Position numbers and translations under genes: made by a program
The notes under the pieces: model-generated
Seen by the model: the letters and a program-made list of their open reading frames with translations, nothing else
Told to the model about the DNA's origin: nothing
Databases searched by the model: none
Shown: positions 16,715-25,135 of the stretch, piece after piece
Layout: each line of letters starts with the position of its first letter
How positions within the stretch are numbered: position 1 is the first letter of the stretch
NCBI GenBank assembly: GCA_963784895.1
Contig: CAWATM010000016.1
Span: 124,001-188,000, forward strand
Length of the DNA: 64,000 nt
DNA from: Gaiellasilicea sp963784895
GTDB lineage: Bacteria > Actinomycetota > Thermoleophilia > Gaiellales > Gaiellaceae
Direction: 5' to 3'

Positions 16715-17787
16715 TGAAAGATTCCTCAGGCAACTACCTCGCGGTGATCAAGGTCGTCGGCGTCGGCGGCGGCGGCACGAACGCGGTCAACCGGATGGTC
16801 GATGCCGGGCTCGGCGGGGTCGAGTTCATCGCCGTGAACACGGACGCGCAGGCGCTGTTGATGGCCGACGCGGACGTGAAGATCCACATCGGCTCCGAGG
16901 CGACCCGCGGCCTTGGCGCAGGAGCCGATCCTGCGGTCGGTCTCGCCGCGGCGAGCGAGAGTCGTGACGAGCTGAAGGAGGCGCTGAAGGGCGCCGACAT
17001 GATTTTCGTCACCGCGGGCGAAGGCGGCGGCACCGGCACCGGCGGTGCACCCGTCGTCGCCGAGCTGGGCCGCGAAATTGGTGCGCTCACGGTCGGTGTG
17101 GTCACGAAGCCGTTCGCATTCGAGGGACGCAGGCGTGCCGAGCAGGCAGAAGTCGGGACGCAGAACCTCCGCGACCGCGTCGACACGCTGATCGTGATCG
17201 AGAACGACCGTCTGCTGCAGGTGGTCGAGAAGAAGACACCGGTGACGGAGGCGTTCCGGATCGCCGACGACATTCTCCGCCAGGGTGTCCAGGGAATCAC
17301 CGACCTGATCACCGTGCCTGGGATCGTCAACCTCGACTTCGCCGACGTGCGCACGATCATGCGCGACGCCGGCTCGGCATTGATGGGGATCGGGACCGCG
17401 TCGGGCGAAAACCGCGCCGCGGAGGCAGCGCGCACCGCCGTCTCCTCGCCGCTGCTCGAGCAGTCGGTCGACGGCGCGACCGGGATCCTGCTCAACGTCA
17501 CCGGCGGCACGGAGCTCGGCCTCTTCGAAGTCAACGAGGCGGCCGAGGTCGTCACGGGCGCCGCCGACTCGAACGCGAACGTGATCTTCGGCGCCGTCAT
17601 CGACGACTCGCTCGGCGACGAGGTGCGCGTGACCGTGATCGCGACCGGCTTCGGCGCTCAGCGGCGTCGCCGGCGGGTCGAGGCGGTCCAGCCTGCCGCG
17701 GCCATGGCCGGCGGCGAGGAAGTGCGGCAGCGCCCTGAGCTGTCCGACGCGGATCTCGAGATCCCGTCCTTCCTCCGCGACAGCTGA
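16714..17787 (+). CDS. ftsZ: Cell division GTPase FtsZ
   Basis: 357 residues. Tubulin-like GTPase that forms the Z ring. Motifs: VVGVGGGGTNAVNRM, the tubulin signature GGGTGTGGAPV, the T7 loop NLDFADVRTIM, and the C-terminal conserved peptide DLEIPSFLRDS for partner binding. The linker between the GTPase domain and the tail is short (about 30 residues, Arg-rich RRRRRV). ATG 16714 is the first start giving a normal N-terminus. Confidence 0.98.
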   Translation: MKDSSGNYLAVIKVVGVGGGGTNAVNRMVDAGLGGVEFIAVNTDAQALLMADADVKIHIGSEATRGLGAGADPAVGLAAASESRDELKEALKGADMIFVTAGEGGGTGTGGAPVVAELGREIGALTVGVVTKPFAFEGRRRAEQAEVGTQNLRDRVDTLIVIENDRLLQVVEKKTPVTEAFRIADDILRQGVQGITDLITVPGIVNLDFADVRTIMRDAGSALMGIGTASGENRAAEAARTAVSSPLLEQSVDGATGILLNVTGGTELGLFEVNEAAEVVTGAADSNANVIFGAVIDDSLGDEVRVTVIATGFGAQRRRRRVEAVQPAAAMAGGEEVRQRPELSDADLEIPSFLRDS

Positions 17788-17912
17788 GTTTCGCGCTTAG
17801 GGCACGGGCCGGGCAACGGCGCACCGCCGCCCCGAGGGCGAGCTTGCGTTCTCCGGCGGTGCTCAGGTTTAACTTTGCATCCCAGTGGAATGTTGCGCCC
17901 ATGCCCTCTTGG

Positions 17913-17969
17913 CCGACTGCCCGGTCGGTCTAGGAGACCCGGTCCGAGGCCCCGGTTCGCCGGGGCCTC
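17913..17969 (+). terminator. Hairpin array between ftsZ and gcvT
   Basis: Three inverted repeats: CCGAC/GTCGG (17913-17928) and GGTCT/AGACC (17927-17939), which share bases and so exclude each other, then a perfect 10-bp stem GAGGCCCCGG-TTCG-CCGGGGCCTC (17946-17969) followed by GTGCTTTCC. The last is a good terminator-like hairpin with a UUCG tetraloop. It may end ftsZ transcription. The rest of 17788-17999 shows no gene; I do not see a glycine riboswitch consensus. Confidence 0.6.
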
Positions 17970-17986
17970 GTGCTTTCCCGAGACGT

Positions 17987-17992
17987 TAGAGT
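17987..17992 (+). promoter_or_regulatory. -10-like element of gcvT
   Basis: TAGAGT ends 7 nt before the GTG of gcvT, predicting a leaderless transcript starting just after the 17946-17969 hairpin. This supports reading that hairpin as the ftsZ terminator. Confidence 0.5.
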
Positions 17993-17999
17993 CAGCGCC

Positions 18000-19049
18000 G
18001 TGCAGACGCTCCTCCGCACGCCGCTCCACGCCCGCCACCTCGCCGCGGGGGCCCGGATGGTTCCCTTCGCCGGTTGGGAGATGCCCGTCCAGTACGAGGG
18101 CGTGATCCCGGAGCACAAGGCGGTGCGGACCGATGCCGGCGTCTTCGACGTCTCGCACATGGGCCAGTTCCACGTCGAGGGCCCGAGCGCGCACGAGCTG
18201 CTCCAGTCACTGCTCTCGAACGACCTGGACAAGATCGGCGACGGCGAAGCGCAGTACACGCTGCTCACGAACGAGCGCGGCGGGGTCGTCGACGACCTGA
18301 TCGCCTACCGGATCAACCGGCACCACTATCTCGTCGTCGTCAACGCGGGCAACCGTGACACCGCGTACGCGTGGATGAAGGAGCGCGAGATCCGCGGCTC
18401 CGAGATCCGCGACGCCTCGGAGGAGTACGCGCTGCTCGCGGTGCAGGGCCCGCGGTCGCTCGAGCGGCTCGGGCTGCCCGACGCCAAGCCGTTCACGCAC
18501 GCAATGGGCGAGATCGACGGTGTCGAGGTGATGGTCAACCGCACCGGCTACACGGGCGAGCAGGGCGTCGAGCTGATGTGCCCCGCCGAGGGCGCGGGGG
18601 AGCTGTGGGACGCAATCGCCGCCCGTGGCGTCACGCCCGCTGGACTGGGCGCACGCGACACGCTCCGACTCGAGGTCTGCTACCCGTTGCACGGCAACGA
18701 CATCACCCCGGACACGGATGCAATCTCAGCCGGCCTCGGGTGGACGTGCGCGCTCGGGAAGGAGTTCAGCGGCGCCGGAGCGTTGCGGAAGATCAAGGAG
18801 GCCGGGCCTGCCCAGAAGCTCGTCGCGTTCGTGATGGCTGAGAAGGCGGTGCCCCGCAACGGGATGCCGATCGCCGGGGGTGGTGCGGTCACGTCCGGGA
18901 CGCACTCGCCCATGCTCGACAAGGGGATCGGGATGGGCTATGTCCCGGCCGCCGCGGCGAGCCCGGGCACCGACCTCCAGATCGACGTCCGCGGCAAGGA
19001 CCGGCGCGCGACGGTCGTCCCGAAACCGATCTACAAGCGAGAGGACTAG
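18000..19049 (+). CDS. gcvT: Aminomethyltransferase, glycine cleavage T protein
   Basis: 349 residues. Transfers the methylene group from H-protein-bound aminomethyl-lipoate to tetrahydrofolate and releases ammonia. Characteristic start TPLHARHLAAGARMVPFAGWEMPVQY is broken over the N-terminus; later DVSHMGQ, NRTGYTGEQGVELM and GLGARDTLRLEV follow in family order. GTG 18000 is chosen by the nearby TAGAGT and by the usual family start. First gene of gcvT-gcvH-gcvPA-gcvPB. Confidence 0.96.
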   Translation: MQTLLRTPLHARHLAAGARMVPFAGWEMPVQYEGVIPEHKAVRTDAGVFDVSHMGQFHVEGPSAHELLQSLLSNDLDKIGDGEAQYTLLTNERGGVVDDLIAYRINRHHYLVVVNAGNRDTAYAWMKEREIRGSEIRDASEEYALLAVQGPRSLERLGLPDAKPFTHAMGEIDGVEVMVNRTGYTGEQGVELMCPAEGAGELWDAIAARGVTPAGLGARDTLRLEVCYPLHGNDITPDTDAISAGLGWTCALGKEFSGAGALRKIKEAGPAQKLVAFVMAEKAVPRNGMPIAGGGAVTSGTHSPMLDKGIGMGYVPAAAASPGTDLQIDVRGKDRRATVVPKPIYKRED

Positions 19050-19056
19050 ATCACCG

Positions 19057-19452
19057 ATGGCTGCAGCCGAGGACTATCCCGACGGGCTCAAGTACCACGC
19101 CGAGCACGACTGGGCGCGGATCGAGGGCGACCAGGCGACGCTCGGCGTGACGTGGTTTGCACAGGACGCACTCGGCGAGCTCGTCCACTTCGAGGCTCCC
19201 GCCGACGGCAGCTCGACCACGAAGGACGCGTCGTACGGCGAGGTCGAGTCCGTCAAGGCCGTCTCGGACGTGATTGCGCCGCTCTCCGGCGAGATCCTCG
19301 AGGTGAACCAGAAGGTCGTCGATGCGCCCGAGACCGTGAACGAGGACCCCTATGGCGAGGGCTGGCTCGTCCGGATCCGGCTCTCCGACCCGTCCGAGGT
19401 CGACAGCCTCCTCGACGTGGATGCGTACAGGCAGCACCTGGCCGACCAATGA
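19057..19452 (+). CDS. gcvH: Glycine cleavage system H protein
   Basis: 131 residues. Lipoyl carrier that shuttles the aminomethyl group between P, T and L proteins. The lipoylation site is Lys67 in GEVESVKAVSD; the flanking GWLVRIRLSDPSEVDSLLD matches the family tail. ATG 19057 lies 7 bp after gcvT, with AGAGGA inside the gcvT end. The stop overlaps the gcvPA ATG. Confidence 0.97.
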   Translation: MAAAEDYPDGLKYHAEHDWARIEGDQATLGVTWFAQDALGELVHFEAPADGSSTTKDASYGEVESVKAVSDVIAPLSGEILEVNQKVVDAPETVNEDPYGEGWLVRIRLSDPSEVDSLLDVDAYRQHLADQ

Positions 19453-20780
19453 GCCAGCTCAGCACCACCGACTCGGATCGCGAGGAGATGCTCGCCGCGA
19501 TCGGCGTCTCGTCCGTCGACGAGCTCTTCCGCGACATCCCGGCGGGCGTCCGCTTCCAGGGCGAGCTCGACCTCGAGCCGGCGCTGTCCGAGCCTGAGCT
19601 GAACCGGCACCTCGAGGAGTTGGCTGCGAAGAACGTCGACACGAACGAGGAGCTGTCCTACCTCGGCATGGGCATCTACGACCACTACGTTCCTGCGGTG
19701 GTCGATGCCGTGCTGCAGCGCGGCGAGTTCCTGACCGCGTACACGCCCTACCAGCCGGAGATGAGCCAGGGTGTGCTGCAGGCGATCTTCGAGTACCAGA
19801 CCGCGATCTGCGAGCTGACGGCGATGGACGTCTCGAACGCGTCCGGCTACGACGGGACGACCGTGGCGGCGGACGCATGCCTGGTTGCGAAGCACGCGAC
19901 CGGGCGCGCCAAGGTCGTGCTGGCGGAGACGCTGAATCCACAGGTGCGCCAGGTCGTGAAGACCTACGCGGTCGGCTTCGGCCTCGAGGTTGTCGAGGTG
20001 CCGCACGAGGACGGGGTCACCGACCCGGCGGCCGTGCGCCAGGCGGCCGAGAACGCCGCGGCAGTGATCTTTCAGCAGCCGAACGTCTTCGGCATCCTCG
20101 AGCACGCGCCCGACCTGGCCGCGGCGGCGAAGGAGGCAGGCGCACTGGCGATCGCGCACGTCGACCCGATCTCGCTCGGCGTGCTCGAGGCTCCGGGCAA
20201 CTACGGCGCCGATCTCGCCATCGGCGAGGGCCAGAGCGCCGGCAACTACCAGTCCTATGCCGGCCCGCACTACGGCTTCCTCGCCTCGAAGGCGGAGTTC
20301 ACCCGTCGGCTCCCCGGCCGGATCATCGGCGAGACGACCGACCTGAACGGAGACCGCGGCTACGTGTTGACGCTGCAGACGCGGGAGCAGCACATCCGGC
20401 GTGAGAAAGCGACGTCGAACATGACGACGAACCAGACGCTGCTCGCGCTGGCCGGCCTCGTTCAGCTCTCCTGGCTCGGCCCACAGGGGCTGCGCGAGGT
20501 CGGCGAGACGTGCATGAGCCTGTGCGCCTACGCCAAGGAGCGGCTCGGCCTGCCGCTCGCGTTCCCCGACCGGCCCACGTTCAAGGAGTTCGCGGTCCGG
20601 GTGAAGCGGCCCGCACGCGAGGTCATCCGTGACGCGCGCGCGCACGGTGTTCATCCCGGTTATGCACTCGGCCGCGACTACGAGGGCATGGACGACGTGC
20701 TCCTCGTCGCGGTGACCGAAAAGCGCAGCCCGGCCGACATCGACCGGCTCGCCCACGTGCTGCACGAGGTCCGGGCCTGA
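19449..20780 (+). CDS. gcvPA: Glycine dehydrogenase (decarboxylating) subunit 1
   Basis: 443 residues. N-terminal half of the PLP-dependent P protein, which in two-subunit systems forms a heterotetramer with GcvPB. Typical segments: SYLGMGIYDHYVPAVVD, TAYTPYQPEMSQGVLQAIFEYQT, VSNASGYDGTT, and RGYVLTLQTREQHIRREKAT. It has no PLP lysine, as expected. Start ATG 19449 (ATGA overlap with gcvH); the stop shares a base with gcvPB (TGATG). Confidence 0.96.
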   Translation: MSQLSTTDSDREEMLAAIGVSSVDELFRDIPAGVRFQGELDLEPALSEPELNRHLEELAAKNVDTNEELSYLGMGIYDHYVPAVVDAVLQRGEFLTAYTPYQPEMSQGVLQAIFEYQTAICELTAMDVSNASGYDGTTVAADACLVAKHATGRAKVVLAETLNPQVRQVVKTYAVGFGLEVVEVPHEDGVTDPAAVRQAAENAAAVIFQQPNVFGILEHAPDLAAAAKEAGALAIAHVDPISLGVLEAPGNYGADLAIGEGQSAGNYQSYAGPHYGFLASKAEFTRRLPGRIIGETTDLNGDRGYVLTLQTREQHIRREKATSNMTTNQTLLALAGLVQLSWLGPQGLREVGETCMSLCAYAKERLGLPLAFPDRPTFKEFAVRVKRPAREVIRDARAHGVHPGYALGRDYEGMDDVLLVAVTEKRSPADIDRLAHVLHEVRA

Positions 20781-22279
20781 TGGAGCTGATCTACGAGAAG
20801 TCGAAGCCGGGACGGCGCGCGTCGACGGTGCCGCGCTACGACGTGCCTGCAGCCGAGGTTCCTGAGCACCTGCGCCGCGCCGAGCCGCCGCGGCTGCCGG
20901 AGCTCGCCGAGCCCGAGCTCGTCCGCCACTTCACCGAGCTCTCGACGCGCAACTTCGGGATCGACACCGGCTTCTACCCCCTCGGCAGCTGCACGATGAA
21001 GCACAACCCGCGGATCAACGAACGGCTGGCGATGCTGCCCGGCTTCAAGGATCTCCATCCCCATCAGGACGAGGAGGGCGCCCAGGGCGCGCTCGAGCTG
21101 ATGTGGCGGCTGCAGGAGATCCTGCAGGAGGTGGCCGGGCTCGACGCCTGCTCGCTGCAGCCCGCGGCCGGGTCTCAGGGCGAGCTGACCGGGCTGATGC
21201 TGATGCGCGCGTACTTCACCGACATCGGCGAGGGCGACCAGCGCGACACGATCATCACCGCCGACACAGCGCACGGGACGAACCCTGCGAGCGTGACGAT
21301 GGCGGGCTACAAGCTGGAGAAAGTCGCCACCGACGCGCGCGGCAACCTCGACGTCGACGACCTGCGCGCGAAGGTGAACGAGCGCACCGCCGGGCTGATG
21401 CTCACGAACCCCTCGACGCTCGGCCTCTTCGACGAGAACATCGAGGAGGTCGCGACCATCTTCCACGAAGCCGGCTCCCTGCTCTACTACGACGGCGCGA
21501 ACCTGAACGCCGTCTGCGGGATCTCCCGTCCCGGCGACATGGGCTTCGACATCGTCCACATCAACCTGCACAAGACCTTTTCGCAACCGCACGGCGGCGG
21601 CGGCCCCGGCGGCGGCCCGATCGTCGTCCGGAAGAACCTGGAGCCCTTCCTGCCGGTGCCGGCTGTCGTCCGCGACGGCGACCGCTACGGGCTCGACCAC
21701 GACCGGCCGAAGTCGATCGGCAAGGTGCGCGGCTTCACCGGCCCCTTCGGCGTCTTTGTCCGCTCCTACGCCTACATCCGCTCGTACGGGCCGGCGCTGC
21801 GCGAGATGTCGGAAACGGCGGTGCTGAACGCGAACTACCTGCTGGCACGGCTGCGTGACGCCTACGACCTGCCCTACGACCGGCTCGCCATGCACGAGTT
21901 CGTGCTCAGCGCCCGGACGCTGAAGCGCGAGCACGGAGTCACCGCGCTGGACGTCGCCAAGCGGCTGATGGACTACGGCTACCACCCCCCGACGATCTAC
22001 TTCCCACTCGTCGTCCCGGAGGCGCTGATGATCGAGCCGACCGAGACGGAACCGAAGGAGCGGCTGGACGGATTCATCGAGGCGATGCTCGCCATCGCCG
22101 GCGAGGCGGCGGAGACGCCGGAGCTGCTGAAGGAGGCGCCGACTTCGCGTCCGGTGCGCCGGCTCGACGAGGTCAAAGCGGCAAAGCGTGCAGTCGTCAA
22201 GTACGGCTTCGACGCGCATCCCGACCTCGCGGGGGAGCCGGGCGAGATCAGACAGCTCGAGGCGCAGAAGGGCGCGTGA
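20780..22279 (+). CDS. gcvPB: Glycine dehydrogenase (decarboxylating) subunit 2
   Basis: 499 residues. Carries the PLP-binding lysine in INLHKTFSQPHGGGGPGGGP and decarboxylates glycine, passing the aminomethyl group to GcvH. Other landmarks: FYPLGSCTMKHNPRINE, QPAAGSQGELTG and the TAHGTNPASVTMAGY loop. The lipoamide dehydrogenase (L protein) is not in this window. Confidence 0.97.
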   Translation: MELIYEKSKPGRRASTVPRYDVPAAEVPEHLRRAEPPRLPELAEPELVRHFTELSTRNFGIDTGFYPLGSCTMKHNPRINERLAMLPGFKDLHPHQDEEGAQGALELMWRLQEILQEVAGLDACSLQPAAGSQGELTGLMLMRAYFTDIGEGDQRDTIITADTAHGTNPASVTMAGYKLEKVATDARGNLDVDDLRAKVNERTAGLMLTNPSTLGLFDENIEEVATIFHEAGSLLYYDGANLNAVCGISRPGDMGFDIVHINLHKTFSQPHGGGGPGGGPIVVRKNLEPFLPVPAVVRDGDRYGLDHDRPKSIGKVRGFTGPFGVFVRSYAYIRSYGPALREMSETAVLNANYLLARLRDAYDLPYDRLAMHEFVLSARTLKREHGVTALDVAKRLMDYGYHPPTIYFPLVVPEALMIEPTETEPKERLDGFIEAMLAIAGEAAETPELLKEAPTSRPVRRLDEVKAAKRAVVKYGFDAHPDLAGEPGEIRQLEAQKGA

Positions 22280-22548
22280 TGCTGGGCCGCGCCGACCTCG
22301 AGTGGCGCGTCGACGAGCTGGCGAGCCGGCACTCCGGCCGGGCGTTCGCCGACGCGATCAAGGAGCTGGCAGCCGGGCTGAACGGCGACGAGACCGAGCT
22401 GCTGCAGCAGATCCTGCTCGAGCGCGGAGCGGCGTTCGATCAGGCGGTGATGGAACGCGTCGACGCCCGCAACTGGTTCCAGCGCCAGTGGGACAAGGCG
22501 TCCGGATCAGGCGGCGACCGCGACCCGCGGAGCGCGGAGAAGCAGTAG
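22276..22548 (+). CDS. Small conserved-looking protein after gcvPB
   Basis: 90 residues, not recognised. Starts GTG 22276 or ATG 22279 in overlap with the gcvPB stop, so it is probably co-translated. Mostly helical, charged, with a run ELLQQILLERGAAFDQAVMERVDARNWFQRQWDKA near the C-terminus (an amphipathic helix with Trp); no membrane segment or Cys. Could be a small accessory of the glycine operon, but nothing shows this. Its last 42 bp overlap the convergent zincin gene. Confidence 0.6.
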   Translation: MMLGRADLEWRVDELASRHSGRAFADAIKELAAGLNGDETELLQQILLERGAAFDQAVMERVDARNWFQRQWDKASGSGGDRDPRSAEKQ

Positions 22549-23181
22549 GTGTTCGAAGGTCGCTGCGACCGCGTCCGCGACGGGCTCGAACTCGGCCACG
22601 GGCCAGACGAAGACGTCGTCGGCGTCGATCAGGTCGGCGAGTGTGGCGTGGAGCGCCGGATCCCGCGTGATCGTCAGGACCGTCTGGGCGTAGCTGCGCG
22701 CCCACAATTCCTTCGTCGAGGTGAAGTAGCGGCGCCGGGAGCGCCCGACGCCGGCCGGCAGCCGGGACGGGAGCCGTGCGGCGGCCTCTCGCCAGCCCCC
22801 GAACGCATCGTGGTGGCCGGATGCCCAGGCGGGGCCGAGCTCGTGGCCGAGCTGGTGGTCGAGGAAGTGCCCGAGCTCGTGCAGGAAGCTGAGTGCGACT
22901 CGGTCGTGCCGCCGCGAGACGCGCAGGTCGATCGGATCGGCGCCGCGCAAGCGGTAGCAGCCGCTCTGACTCGTGGTCGAGGTCGCGCGGACGGGTACCG
23001 GCTCCAGGTCGGAGTGGAGAACGTTCAACGCGTCGGCGGCCGCGAGTGCGCGGGTCAGCACCGGAGAGAGCGGGCTGCGCCTGGGCAGGCGAAGAAGCTG
23101 CGGCAGCGCCTGCAGGCGCGCGTCGCCGGTGCGCACGACCGCAGGCGGCTGTCGCCGGGGCTGTCTGCGGCGTCGGCGCAT
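22507..23181 (-). CDS. Zincin-type metallopeptidase-like protein
   Basis: 224 residues with HELGHFLDH at 101-109: HExxH plus a third His, as in gluzincin/metzincin-like sites. Downstream YFTSTKELWARSYAQTVL contains a Glu-Leu-Trp-Ala-Arg-x-Tyr pattern seen in stand-alone and phage-associated zincin domains, where the Glu can be a further metal ligand. N-terminus is very Arg/Pro-rich. No signal peptide, so probably cytoplasmic. Substrate unknown. Confidence 0.65.
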   Translation of the reverse strand: MRRRRRQPRRQPPAVVRTGDARLQALPQLLRLPRRSPLSPVLTRALAAADALNVLHSDLEPVPVRATSTTSQSGCYRLRGADPIDLRVSRRHDRVALSFLHELGHFLDHQLGHELGPAWASGHHDAFGGWREAAARLPSRLPAGVGRSRRRYFTSTKELWARSYAQTVLTITRDPALHATLADLIDADDVFVWPVAEFEPVADAVAATFEHLLLLRAPRVAVAA

Positions 23182-23187
23182 GCGTGC

Positions 23188-23193
23188 AATCTA
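23188..23193 (-). promoter_or_regulatory. -10-like element of zincin gene
   Basis: TAGATT on the minus strand, 6 nt before the ATG at 23181; predicts a leaderless mRNA. Confidence 0.5.
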
Positions 23194-23220
23194 GGGACGA
23201 GGGCGGACGCAGCCGAGCGG

Positions 23221-24144
23221 CTAGCCGCGCTGGACGAAGACGCAGGGCCGCCTGTCGTCTGGGAGCGGAGAAGCGCGCAGGCCGGCCGCGACGAACATGC
23301 CCTCGTCGACGTCCGGGAGCGCGATTGGCGTGCTCTGAAGCGGCGGCGGGCCGTCACGTGAGATCAGCTCGTAGCGCTCGTCGAGCTGGACGAAGAGAAG
23401 ATGGCTGGTCGGCACGACCGCAGCGGGCTCATCGTGCTCGGGCGCAGTCGACGCGTTGCGAAGTGCCGCCAGCTCTTCGTGCAGCCGCTGGTTGAGCTCC
23501 TCGAGATGCTGTAGGTCGCGGCAGTGGCTCTCGGCCAGCTCCGCGAGCTCGCGCTCCCGAATCTCAGCCAACGCAGCAGAATCCCGTTCTCGGCTCTCGG
23601 CGAGCTCGGTCAGCTCCCGTTCGCGCTCGGCGAGCGCCGCCTCCGCGGCCGCGAGCTTCGCCCACTGCTCCTCGAGCTGGGCGAGGAGGGCCTCTTCGCC
23701 GGAGTCCGGCGCGTGCTCGGGCGCGAGCACGAACTCGAGAATCGTCGCCTCGGTCTCCGGCGCCGGCTCCGAGTCGGCGTCGTCGTCGACGTTGGGCACG
23801 AGCTGGACGATGCGCTTCCGGTCGGTTTCGTGACGCCGCTGAATCTCGGAGCGGAGCCCCGTCCCGAATCCCTTCTCCGTGGTGAGCTCGATCCCGTACT
23901 GCGCAGCCAGCGCGCTCGCGAGCTCCGGCCCGGAGACGAAGCCGAGCTTGACGATCGTTTCGCCCAGGCGCTGCCCGGTCGCCTGCTGTTCGGTCAGCGC
24001 CAGCTCGAGCTCGTCGCCCGTGAGCAGGCCCCGCTCGACGAGCAGACGGCCCAGAGGCCGCCAGGTGAAGTGGGCCGCTTCCACCGTCTCACTATCGGCA
24101 GCGTTGCCGGTCGAGGCAAGCACGGTCGTGCGAAATGCCTCCAA
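23221..24144 (-). CDS. MshEN (GspE N-terminal)-domain protein with coiled coil
   Basis: 307 residues. Residues about 30-95 (LGRLLVERGLLTGDELELAL, GQRLGETIVKLGFVS, ELASALAAQYGIEL) match the MshEN/GspE N-terminal domain, which in MshE binds cyclic-di-GMP. Then an acidic linker, a long Glu/Ala-rich coiled coil (about 155-240) and a beta-rich tail ending CVFVQRG. There is no ATPase domain, so this is not a secretion ATPase; a regulator or scaffold is possible. Start uncertain: TTG 24144, 10 bp after rlmN, or GTG 24123. Probably the last gene of the arsR/SRPBCC-ankyrin/rlmN operon. Confidence 0.7.
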   Translation of the reverse strand: MEAFRTTVLASTGNAADSETVEAAHFTWRPLGRLLVERGLLTGDELELALTEQQATGQRLGETIVKLGFVSGPELASALAAQYGIELTTEKGFGTGLRSEIQRRHETDRKRIVQLVPNVDDDADSEPAPETEATILEFVLAPEHAPDSGEEALLAQLEEQWAKLAAAEAALAERERELTELAESRERDSAALAEIRERELAELAESHCRDLQHLEELNQRLHEELAALRNASTAPEHDEPAAVVPTSHLLFVQLDERYELISRDGPPPLQSTPIALPDVDEGMFVAAGLRASPLPDDRRPCVFVQRG

Positions 24145-24154
24145 AGGGGTAGGT

Positions 24155-25135
24155 CTACCGGGCAGCGGCCAACTGTCCGCACGCCGCCGCGATGTCGCGG
24201 CCGCGGGTGAGCCGGACGGTCGACGGCAGGCGTGCGCGGTCGAGCACTGCCTTGAACTCTGCGATCGCGTCGCGCGAGGAGCCCTCGTACATCCCGGTCG
24301 GGTTGTACGGGATCAGATTCACCTTGAAGACCTTCGGGTCGAGCAGCCGCGCCAGCTCCTGTGCCCGGTCCGCCGAGTCGTTGACGCCCGCGAGCATGAC
24401 GTACTCGACGAAGACCTTCCGTCGGCGACGCTCGAAGTAGCGGCGGCATTCGGCGAGCACGCTCGGAAGGGGATAGCGGTCGTTGACGGGCATGAGCCCG
24501 GAGCGCAGGCCCGGGTCGGCAGCGTGGATCGACAGGGCAAGGCGGATCGGCTGCTCGACCTCGTCGACGAAACGGGTCAGACCCGGCATCCAGCCGACGG
24601 TCGAGATCGTGGTGCGGCGGTTCGTGATCCCGACCTCCGGCAGCCGCATCGCCGCCCCGAGGACCTCGTCGTAGTTGAGGAACGGCTCGCCCATGCCCAT
24701 GAAGACGAGATGATTGACCGGCTCGATCCGCCGGAAGTGCAGAACCTGGTCGAGGATCTCGGATGCTTTGAGGTTGCGGCCGAAGCGCATCGCGCCAGTG
24801 GCGCAGAAGGTGCACGTGAGCGGGCAGCCGGACTGGGACGAGACGCAGACGGAGCGCCGCCCGTCGCGGTAGCGCATCAGCACCGCCTCGACCGGATGCC
24901 CGTCGCCGGTGCGGAAGAGCGCCTTCACCGTTCCGTCGGCGGCATGAGCCTCGTCCTCGACCGTCAGCGTCGAGAACGGGACCGCCTCGGCAAGCTCGTC
25001 GCGTAACGCCGCCGGCAGGTTCGTCATCCCCGCGTAACCCGATACTCCGCGAGCCGTCCACTCCCACACCTGGCGGGCTCGGAAGGCCGGTTCGCCGCGG
25101 TCGGCGAGGACGTCCGCGAGAAGCTCGAGGTTCAC
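24155..25135 (-). CDS. rlmN: 23S rRNA/tRNA adenine-C2 methyltransferase RlmN
   Basis: 326 residues. Radical-SAM enzyme that methylates C2 of A2503 in 23S rRNA and A37 in tRNA. The cluster motif is C-PLT-C-TF-C (CPLTCTFCATGAMRFGRN); the helper cysteines are the VCVSSQSGC segment and AAACGQL near the C-terminus. GTG 25135 overlaps the stop of the SRPBCC-ankyrin gene (GTGA). Confidence 0.96.
   Translation of the reverse strand: MNLELLADVLADRGEPAFRARQVWEWTARGVSGYAGMTNLPAALRDELAEAVPFSTLTVEDEAHAADGTVKALFRTGDGHPVEAVLMRYRDGRRSVCVSSQSGCPLTCTFCATGAMRFGRNLKASEILDQVLHFRRIEPVNHLVFMGMGEPFLNYDEVLGAAMRLPEVGITNRRTTISTVGWMPGLTRFVDEVEQPIRLALSIHAADPGLRSGLMPVNDRYPLPSVLAECRRYFERRRRKVFVEYVMLAGVNDSADRAQELARLLDPKVFKVNLIPYNPTGMYEGSSRDAIAEFKAVLDRARLPSTVRLTRGRDIAAACGQLAAAR

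Noticed and set aside
17946..17969. tRNA T-arm-like GGTTCG
   Set aside because: The bases are part of a plain 10-bp hairpin; no acceptor or anticodon stems surround it.
17788..17999. Glycine riboswitch before gcvT
   Set aside because: The position fits, and CTCAGG occurs once, but the paired aptamer core and the usual GGAGA...GCAAA pattern are not there.
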